Below are positions 7,462-11,459 of a stretch of DNA of 11,459 bases, piece after piece; positions within the stretch are counted from its first letter, which is position 1, and every line of letters begins with the position of its first letter. The DNA is taken from contig DAOVAE010000013.1 of assembly GCA_030671225.1 (NCBI GenBank), forward strand, positions 1 to 11,459, in the 5' to 3' direction. Below the pieces are notes generated by a model. It searched no databases. It saw only the letters and a list, made by a program, of their open reading frames with translations, and had not been told where the DNA came from. A program made the translations under genes and the position numbers. The stretch is from Desulfobacteraceae bacterium (GTDB lineage: Bacteria > Desulfobacterota > Desulfobacteria > Desulfobacterales > UBA11574).

Positions 7462-7785
7462 ATGGTTGAAGTTACCAAATCAGCTACGGAACAGATTGCT
7501 GAGTATTTTAAAGACAAAGAGACCACACCGATACGGATCTTTTTAAACGCGGGAGGATGAGGCGGCCCATCACTCGGAATGGCTCTGGATGAGCCGAAAG
7601 ATACTGATCATGTTTTTGACATTGACGGTTTTAAATATATTGTTGATAAAGAGTTCATGGAAAAAATAAAACCGATTAAGATAGATTTTTCAGTAATGGG
7701 TTTTAAACTCGACAGCGGCATAGATTTCGGATCAGCCGGGTCAGAATGTTCAAGCTGTGGAACAAAAACAAGTTCCTGTTGTTAA
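7462..7785 (+). CDS. IscA/HesB-like selenoprotein (TGA at 7558-7560 read as selenocysteine)
   Basis: One continuous frame of 107 codons runs from ATG 7462 (AAAAGGAG about 8 nt upstream) to TAA 7785, interrupted only by TGA at codon 33. Around it the protein reads L-N-A-G-G-U-G-G-P-S-L-G-M-A-L-D-E-P, and IscA/HesB-family proteins of Desulfobacterota-type bacteria have Cys at this spot. A-type proteins such as IscA carry or deliver Fe-S clusters with three Cys ligands: one in this position and two near the C-terminus. Here the tail has C96-S-S-C99-G and ends C106-C107. HesB-like selenoproteins are an established bacterial selenoprotein group. Coding quality and family similarity continue on both sides of the TGA, which argues against a decayed gene. 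A SECIS-like hairpin follows at 7581-7595. Translation of the downstream part alone from ATG 7579 would lose the first cluster ligand. A role as an A-type carrier or redox protein is inference. Confidence 0.88.
7581..7595 (+). promoter_or_regulatory. Candidate bacterial SECIS hairpin within the HesB-like gene
   Basis: The stem GGCTC/GAGCC (7581-7585 and 7591-7595) is perfect and GC-rich, with a 5-nt loop TGGAT carrying a G at its second position. The stem base is 20 nt after the TGA. Known bacterial SECIS elements are short stem-loops just 3' of the UGA with a G early in the apical loop, recognised by SelB. A U-G pair (7580/7596) can add one more base pair. A competing pairing (TCGG 7574-7577 with CCGA 7594-7597) exists. 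Confidence 0.55.
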
Positions 7786-7808
7786 TTATACAGAGTCTGT
7801 TTTAAACT

Positions 7809-7841
7809 AAGGGTGACACATATGAGGTGTTGCCCTTTTTT
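7809..7841 (+). terminator. Strong intrinsic terminator after the HesB-like selenoprotein gene
   Basis: The stem AAGGGTGACAC (7809-7819) pairs along all 11 positions with GTGTTGCCCTT (7827-7837), two of them G-U, around a 7-nt loop, and runs into a T tract (7836-7841). It lies 24 bp past the stop codon at 7785. Confidence 0.85.
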
Positions 7842-8054
7842 CATGAGCATTTTCAGGCAAGGTGTCCGGAATGTAATGTTATGCCGGGTGGATTCCATCA
7901 TATAGGATGCGACCTGGAAATATGCCCCAAGTGCAGCAATAGGTGGATTTATTGCCGGTGTGCCGGTATAAAGACCAAAATCGATAAACATTCAAAGAGT
8001 GAGTGTAAAATAATTTCGTTTACCGGCACAAGAAAAAGCAAGTTAAAGAAATAG
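7827..8054 (+). CDS. Small zinc-ribbon protein (C-x2-C ... HH-x2-CD ... CPxC type), start uncertain
   Basis: The frame encodes a Cys/His-rich domain: C-P-E-C, then G-G-F-H-H-I-G-C-D-L-E-I-C-P-K-C and W-I-Y-C-R-C. This H-x2-G-C-D-x-E-x-C-P-x-C arrangement is shared by many small uncharacterised bacterial proteins with a zinc-binding look. The basic, Lys-rich tail (from about residue 48) is not recognised. The 5' end is problematic: the earliest usable start is GTG 7827 (75 aa), which lies in the 3' arm of the terminator of the previous gene and has no properly spaced Shine-Dalgarno. The next ATG (7881) would remove the first CxxC. It may therefore be expressed by read-through, be poorly expressed, or be the remnant of a longer gene. 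The domain itself is convincing. Confidence 0.55.
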   Translation: MLPFFHEHFQARCPECNVMPGGFHHIGCDLEICPKCSNRWIYCRCAGIKTKIDKHSKSECKIISFTGTRKSKLKK

Positions 8055-8117
8055 CACAGAATACGGCCCGTGAGAAATCAGGGTTAGAGCCAAAACATTC
8101 AATTGTTAATGCTGGTT

Positions 8118-8732
8118 TTAGGTTGAGCATGGAATACAGATGCGTTTGCCGTTTTCTGCGTAAGCCATCTTTGTTGACATGGTCATTTCACCGCATTTTG
8201 CGCATGCTTCTGAGCGTGCCAGGGGCGCATAAGGCGGCATAACAATATCTATTTCTTTTGTGGAGAAGATATCATTAAAAGGTCTTGAAAGAAGATCTTT
8301 TGCTTTGAGCAGCTTGTGTCGCCATTTCTCTTTTTCGCTTGCAGCACCTGAAGAAATGGCTGCATCTAGCCGATCGAACTCTTCTCTTGATTTACCGCTA
8401 TATCGATAATATCTATTGCGGGAAAACCGATAGGCCCTTTTGCTTGAGCGGTTAAGGATCGTATATGCATTTTTCCCGTAATCTTTTAAAATAAGGTTAC
8501 CTTTACCGATTGAGGTGCCCAGCAGTACTTGCAAGGCATCAACTGCACATGAATCGTTTTCACTAATGGCGACTACCTCTTCGTCCCTTGACCGCTTGAG
8601 TTCAAGAAGGTTTATAGCATTTTTTGCGACCAGGTAACCATAAACAAGGCCCGGGCAAAGATGACCATGAAATTCGATACATTGTTTAAGATCTTCCGTC
8701 AGATCGAATTTTGTACTTCCTGCATTTTTCAT
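8118..8732 (-). CDS. FmdE family protein with C-terminal zinc finger
   Basis: This 204-aa protein has the FmdE-family metal motif F-H-G-H-L-C-P-G at residues 21-28 (His22, His24, Cys26) and the second block S-E-N-D-S-C-A-V-D-A-L-Q with Cys62. The C-terminus carries a zinc-finger-like pair, C177-A-K-C180 and C199-I-P-C202. FmdE was first described with tungsten/molybdenum formylmethanofuran dehydrogenase, but many homologs, including this one, occur where no such enzyme is encoded nearby; their role is not settled. The ATG at 8732 is preceded by AAAGGAG on the minus strand. The protein is cytoplasmic, with no signal peptide. It is divergent from the LysE-type exporter across a 201-bp spacer, and no clear terminator is seen behind it. 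Confidence 0.85.
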   Translation of the reverse strand: MKNAGSTKFDLTEDLKQCIEFHGHLCPGLVYGYLVAKNAINLLELKRSRDEEVVAISENDSCAVDALQVLLGTSIGKGNLILKDYGKNAYTILNRSSKRAYRFSRNRYYRYSGKSREEFDRLDAAISSGAASEKEKWRHKLLKAKDLLSRPFNDIFSTKEIDIVMPPYAPLARSEACAKCGEMTMSTKMAYAENGKRICIPCST

Positions 8733-8816
8733 TGGTAAACTCCTTTAGGCACTTAGTTGTAAATTTTGTGCTTTTTATGGAAAAAATCTAAACAGCATAA
8801 TTTCTTTATCGCGAGT

Positions 8817-8840
8817 CATTGAATATTTTCAATGCTTTTT
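8817..8840. other. AT-rich hairpin followed by T tract in the fmdE/lysE spacer
   Basis: CATTGAA (8817-8823) pairs perfectly with TTCAATG (8828-8834) around TATT, and is followed by C and T5. It resembles a weak intrinsic terminator on the plus strand, but no plus-strand gene ends upstream of it. It may instead be part of the leader of the exporter gene or an operator. Confidence 0.3.
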
Positions 8841-8846
8841 GGTTCT

Positions 8847-8925
8847 CTCCGAGCCGTAGGCTTTACCCTCCGGTCTGTAAACCCTACGGGCTGGAAGCGG
8901 AGCAGGAGGCCGGTTTCTCCGGAGG
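8847..8925 (+). promoter_or_regulatory. GC-rich structured leader able to sequester the Shine-Dalgarno of the LysE-type gene
   Basis: A long hairpin is formed by CTCCG (8847-8851)/CGGAG (8898-8902), AGCC/GGCT (8852-8855/8889-8892), GTAGG/CCTAC (8856-8860/8883-8887) and TTTAC/GTAAA (8862-8866/8877-8881). Its loop contains CCTCCGG (8867-8873), the exact complement of CCGGAGG (8919-8925), which includes the ribosome binding site for the TTG start at 8934. A competing hairpin within 8904-8920 (GGAG/CTCC) also exists. The block is far more GC-rich than its surroundings. It could be a riboswitch-like translational switch or a dispersed repeat; I recognise no known riboswitch class. Confidence 0.45.
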
Positions 8926-8933
8926 TTTGACTG

Positions 8934-9647
8934 TTGAATGAATTAGTAAATTTTTTCTCTACGTTCTGGGTAATTTTTTCTTTTTCCTTTCTGGTGGCTC
9001 TGACCGGTGCCATGTCTCCCGGTCCTTTATTGACCTATACTATTATCAAATCCGTTCAAACAAGTAAACACGGCTATTTAATGGGTCTTTGGATTATAAT
9101 CGGTCATGCAATACTTGAATTAGGGATTATCATTCTGTTGCTTCTGGGTTTTTCTTTTATTCTGAAAAATATCATTGTTATTCGTATTATCGGGATTGTT
9201 GGGGGACTGATACTTGTTTTTTTCGGGCTATCCATTGTCCGTGACGTGTACTTTGGAAATATACCTGCCGACTTCTTGAATTCTCCTGACATGCAAAATC
9301 ATGAGGCTGCTTCATCGATTAGTAGAGGCCTGGAAAACCCGGTTATCGGAGGAATTATGGTTTCCATGTCCAATCCCTACTGGTGGGTCTGGTGGGCCAC
9401 AATAGGTCTTGCCTTTATGATCCAGTTTGACATATCTTTCATGCAATGGCCGAAGCTTGTAGCCTTTTATCTGGGGCATGAAGCCGGTGATCTGATCTGG
9501 TACTTGATTGTTTCAACCCTTTCATTTTTTGGCCTCAGGCATTTGAACAAAAAAGCTTATTATGGAATTCTTGTATTTTGCGCCATATTTATGATTATTT
9601 TTGGTATATACCTGGGCATTTCTCCATTTTTTCACGATGGCATGTAA
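8934..9647 (+). CDS. LysE/RhtB-family inner-membrane exporter
   Basis: The 237-aa protein is strongly hydrophobic, with about six predicted membrane segments. The first, residues about 11-32, ends in the family signature G-A-M-S-P-G-P (25-31). Others lie near 47-71, 82-102, 137-165, 174-199 and 208-230. The Trp-rich S-N-P-Y-W-W-V-W-W at 146-154 is typical of the N-P-x-x-x-x-W region of the LysE superfamily. Such proteins export amino acids or related metabolites; the substrate here cannot be told. Translation starts at TTG 8934: GGAGG (8921-8925) is 8 nt upstream, and the ATG four bases later is followed at once by TAG-TAA in its own frame. The start codon is thus weak, and the structured leader above may limit it further. 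The loop at 103-136 is longer than usual. It converges on the 99-aa gene 45 bp away. Confidence 0.85.
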   Translation: MNELVNFFSTFWVIFSFSFLVALTGAMSPGPLLTYTIIKSVQTSKHGYLMGLWIIIGHAILELGIIILLLLGFSFILKNIIVIRIIGIVGGLILVFFGLSIVRDVYFGNIPADFLNSPDMQNHEAASSISRGLENPVIGGIMVSMSNPYWWVWWATIGLAFMIQFDISFMQWPKLVAFYLGHEAGDLIWYLIVSTLSFFGLRHLNKKAYYGILVFCAIFMIIFGIYLGISPFFHDGM

Positions 9648-9692
9648 CTCATTTGTTTTTTTAATGTTTGTACATGGGATTGATCGATTGAG

Positions 9693-9992
9693 CTATTCAG
9701 TTAGTAACTCTAAGCTGTCACTTTCAAGAGAATCGGGTTCGGAGATATGAATCTCTTCCGCTTGATGTGCTGAGGAAGTCTGGGTTTCGGAGGTATCTTT
9801 AATGGCTTTTTCACGAAAATGCATTTTAGTGGTTTCAATATATTGTCGAGCAAATTTTTCACCCCCAAATTTTAGGAAAACCAAAATGTTTTTTTGTATG
9901 TGGCTATTATCTTGAAGTTTATCAGGAAGTAGATTCGTGCATCGCTGAAAAGCCATTCCCAGATCGTCCAGGGTATTCAATTTATTAGTCAT
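9693..9992 (-). CDS. Hypothetical 99-aa protein
   Basis: Function not recognised. The frame is open further upstream to 10160, but the ATG at 9992 has AGGAG 6 nt upstream on the minus strand, and the extra residues look non-coding. Residues 1-66 are mixed and probably helical (L-D-D-L-G-M-A-F-Q-R-C-T-N, then K-N-I-L-V-F-L-K-F-G-G-E-K-F-A-R-Q-Y-I-E). The last third (67-99) is a disordered acidic and Ser/Thr-rich tail containing the near-duplicated D-S-L-E-S-D-S-L-E-L. No signal peptide, membrane segment or cysteine pair is present. It is transcribed alone, probably from the promoter at 10063-10091, and converges on the exporter gene. It could be a lineage-specific protein. Confidence 0.55.
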   Translation of the reverse strand: MTNKLNTLDDLGMAFQRCTNLLPDKLQDNSHIQKNILVFLKFGGEKFARQYIETTKMHFREKAIKDTSETQTSSAHQAEEIHISEPDSLESDSLELLTE

Positions 9993-10307
9993 GATATCTC
10001 CTGAATTTGGTTTTATTTGTGATTCTTTTTGATAATAATTCATGACCGCAAAATGCAAAGTGTTTATACCCAGAATTTTTAAAAATTGCAAAATTGATAT
10101 AACGTTGATAGGATTAACTATGATCATACCTCCAAAGAGAGACCTTTGGAAAATGTTCATTTTTGTTCAAGTTCAAGGAAGGGGAAAATTTTAACCACAG
10201 GAATACATTTAGTATTTCGAGGATTAAAATTTGAGCCTGACGTAGAAATTGGGCAAAAAGGAGTGTTTTGCAAAGGTCTCAAAGATCACAGAAAAGGGAG
10301 GAACGTC
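9993..10307. other. 315-bp divergent spacer between the 99-aa gene and the methyltransferase
   Basis: The open frames that cross this region have no supporting start signal, so I treat it as non-coding. It contains a good minus-strand promoter (10063-10091), possible plus-strand promoter boxes sharing the same TTGCAA (TAGGAT at 10109-10114 after 17 bp, or TATGAT at 10119-10124), and a small hairpin CCAAAG/CTTTGG (10132-10137/10144-10149). The Shine-Dalgarno GGGAGG of the methyltransferase is at 10296-10301. The methyltransferase leader would be about 180 nt; apart from the small hairpin I see no clear structure in it. Confidence 0.5.
10063..10091 (-). promoter_or_regulatory. sigma70-like promoter for the 99-aa gene
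   Basis: On the minus strand: -35 box TTGCAA (10091-10086), a 17-bp spacer and -10 box TATAAA (10068-10063). The start of transcription would be near 10056, about 64 nt before the ATG. The TTGCAA box is its own complement, so it could also serve a plus-strand promoter. Confidence 0.5.
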
Positions 10308-11303
10308 ATGACCTCAGAAGAATTGAATCCGGGGGAAATACTCAAATTATCAGGAGGTTATTGGGAAACCTGCACTCTTCATGCCGGAGTTAAGCTCGAA
10401 ATTTTTACGATCATCGGTAACGACCATTTAAGGAGCAAAGAGGTTGCTGAAAAACTTAACGGCGATAAAAGGGGCGTTGAAATGCTTCTCAACGCCCTTT
10501 CCGCCATGGATTTTCTGAAAAAAAAAGATGATATCTATTCCAACACCCCGTTGAGTTCAGCTTTTCTTTCCAAGGACTCTTCCCGATATATCGGGCACAT
10601 AGTCATGCACCATCACAATCTGATAGATTCCTGGAGCCGGCTTGATGTGGCGGTTCAATCCGGCCGTTCGGTCAGACATAGTGCATCTCACTCGGATGGA
10701 GAACAACGCGAAAATTTTCTCATGGGCATGTTAAATCTGGCCATGAATTTAGCCCCGGTATTGGTGCCGAAAGTAGATCTTTCCGGTCGGCGGCATCTAT
10801 TAGATTTAGGTGGTGGCCCCGGAACCTATGCAATCCATTTTTGTATGCACAATCCCCGGCTAAAGGCGACTGTTTATGATCTGCCCACCACCCGACCCTT
10901 TGCTGAAAAGACCATTTCTAAATTTGATTTGCAAGACAGAGTCGATTTTAAGAATGTGAATTATCTCGAAGAAAAGATTGAAGGAATCTATGATGTGGCA
11001 TGGCTGTCCCATATTCTCCATGGTGAAGGGCCAGAGGACTGCCGTAAAATTATCGGCAAGGCTGTTTCTGCTATGGAGCCTGGAGGAATGATTTTGATTC
11101 ACGACTTTATTCTAAACAACAACATGGACGGACCTCTTTTCCCGGCCCTGTTTTCTCTGAACATGCTTTTGGGAACGCAGGTAGGACAATCCTATTCTGA
11201 AAAACAGATCAGGGGCATGCTCTCTGATGCCGGAGTCAGTGAAATCCGACGCATTTTTTTCGAGTCACCCAATGATTCAGGAATAATAACCGGTATTGTT
11301 TGA
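10308..11303 (+). CDS. SAM-dependent O-methyltransferase (family 2, COMT/hydroxyneurosporene type)
   Basis: The 331-aa protein has the two-part build of class 2 small-molecule O-methyltransferases. An N-terminal winged-helix dimerisation domain (residues about 18-80, with L-H-A-G-V-K-L-E-I-F and V-A-E-K-L) precedes a Rossmann methyltransferase domain. SAM motif I is L-D-L-G-G-G-P-G-T-Y-A at 165-175. V-Y-D-L-P at 189-193 matches motif II. S-H-I-L-H-G-E at 234-240 holds the His in the position of the catalytic base of this family (H-x2-H). E-P-G-G-M-I-L-I-H-D at 257-266 is the post-motif. The methyl acceptor is unknown; relatives act on phenols, hydroxy-carotenoids and other small molecules. 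I chose ATG 10308 because GGGAGG lies 6 nt upstream; the frame continues upstream to 10146 without a plausible ribosome site. The Tat-exported protein gene follows 41 bp behind and may be cotranscribed. Confidence 0.85.
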   Translation: MTSEELNPGEILKLSGGYWETCTLHAGVKLEIFTIIGNDHLRSKEVAEKLNGDKRGVEMLLNALSAMDFLKKKDDIYSNTPLSSAFLSKDSSRYIGHIVMHHHNLIDSWSRLDVAVQSGRSVRHSASHSDGEQRENFLMGMLNLAMNLAPVLVPKVDLSGRRHLLDLGGGPGTYAIHFCMHNPRLKATVYDLPTTRPFAEKTISKFDLQDRVDFKNVNYLEEKIEGIYDVAWLSHILHGEGPEDCRKIIGKAVSAMEPGGMILIHDFILNNNMDGPLFPALFSLNMLLGTQVGQSYSEKQIRGMLSDAGVSEIRRIFFESPNDSGIITGIV

Positions 11304-11344
11304 TAAGATGTTGTGTAACTTTTCAAAGGTCTCAGGAGTAGATT

Positions 11345-11459
11345 ATGAATTGTCATCCCATTACCCGCAGAGAATCGATAAAAAAGTTGCTTAAGATATC
11401 CGGGGGATTTGCGCTGACCGGAGTAATGACATGGCCCTTTCAAAAGCCGCTTTCAGCCC
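11345..11459 (+). CDS. N-terminus of a probable Tat-exported protein, cut by window edge
   Basis: Only 38 codons are visible. The ATG at 11345 has AGGAG 6 nt upstream. The protein begins M-N-C-H-P-I-T-R-R-E-S-I-K-K, a twin-arginine motif (Arg8-Arg9) in a basic n-region, followed by a moderately hydrophobic stretch (G-G-F-A-L-T-G-V-M) and a region resembling a signal-peptide end (P-L-S-A). Tat substrates are exported folded, often with a redox cofactor. What the mature protein is cannot be told. It lies 41 bp behind the methyltransferase on the same strand, so the two may share a transcript. Confidence 0.65.
   Translation, partial: MNCHPITRRESIKKLLKISGGFALTGVMTWPFQKPLSA

Noticed and set aside
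7462..7560. Reading the TGA at 7558-7560 as a true stop, making the HesB-like gene a pseudogene or starting it at ATG 7579
   Set aside because: Protein similarity is unbroken on both sides, the TGA sits exactly at the conserved Cys codon, the ribosome site is at ATG 7462, and a SECIS-like hairpin follows.
8840..8930. A known riboswitch (molybdenum cofactor, TPP, SAM, glycine or similar) before the exporter
   Set aside because: I compared remembered consensus segments and found none that fit; only the general architecture is suggestive.
8816..9013. Minus-strand ORF of 65 codons antisense to the exporter start and its leader
   Set aside because: It is antisense to a convincing membrane protein and to the palindromic leader, with no supporting start signal.
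9993..10160. N-terminal extension of the 99-aa minus-strand protein
   Set aside because: It would read through the promoter at 10063-10091; AGGAG precedes the ATG at 9992.
10146..10307. N-terminal extension of the methyltransferase upstream of 10308
   Set aside because: There is no ribosome site and no family similarity; GGGAGG correctly precedes ATG 10308.
10271..11334. Direct repeat CAAAGGTCTCA at 10271-10281 and 11324-11334, upstream of both right-end genes
   Set aside because: An 11-base match is expected by chance several times in a window of this size.
1..11459. CRISPR arrays, tRNA or rRNA genes, transposases, toxin-antitoxin or defence modules
   Set aside because: No regularly spaced repeats, cloverleaf sequences or matching protein families were seen.

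Overview
The window looks like chromosome from a Gram-negative, probably anaerobic member of the Desulfobacterota (sulfate-reducer-like 'deltaproteobacteria'). The clues are an outer-membrane MlaA lipoprotein, a DjlA-type co-chaperone, a GluRS-GlnRS gene pair, FmdB and FmdE family proteins, and a selenocysteine-containing IscA/HesB-like protein. This placement is inference from gene content; there is no rRNA or phylogenetic marker alignment behind it. No phage, insertion sequence with transposase, tRNA or CRISPR array is visible.

Left part (1-3100). A truncated mlaA gene leaves the window on the minus strand. It is followed by a 309-bp gap holding a palindromic CTAAAG-repeat element and a hairpin terminator. 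Next come djlA (minus) and a WbqC-like gene (minus), the latter divergent from a YkgJ-type Cys-cluster gene (plus). A small two-CxxC protein (minus) follows. A 104-aa protein of unknown function (plus) then starts from a divergent intergenic region.

Centre (3100-8060). A 141-bp, almost perfectly symmetric palindromic element sits just before a tight plus-strand operon, gltX-glnS-fmdB-like (gaps of 26 and 4 bp). These are two aminoacyl-tRNA synthetases that charge Glu and Gln, plus a zinc-ribbon protein. Behind it is the most notable gene: a 107-codon IscA/HesB-like gene with an in-frame TGA (7558-7560) exactly at the conserved Cys of the GG-C-GGPSLG motif. A candidate bacterial SECIS hairpin lies immediately downstream inside the coding sequence. 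Read normally, the gene is split and its N-terminal 32 codons are lost. It has a good sigma70-like promoter, and a terminator-like hairpin lies between that promoter and the start codon, so read-through control is possible. A strong terminator follows it and overlaps the 5' end of a small zinc-ribbon ORF.

Right part (8100-11459). An FmdE-family protein (minus) is divergent from a LysE/RhtB-type exporter (plus). The exporter begins with TTG and is preceded by a GC-rich, strongly structured leader whose hairpin loop is exactly complementary to the Shine-Dalgarno region. A 99-aa unknown protein (minus) and a class of SAM-dependent O-methyltransferase (plus) diverge from a 315-bp spacer with good promoter candidates. 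The start of a Tat-exported protein runs off the right edge.

Functional thread: several small Cys-rich, metal- or redox-type proteins (YkgJ-like, two-CxxC protein, FmdB, Sec-HesB, zinc ribbon, FmdE) are gathered in about 6 kb around translation genes. Apart from the gltX-glnS-fmdB-like run, there is no clear evidence that they act in one pathway.
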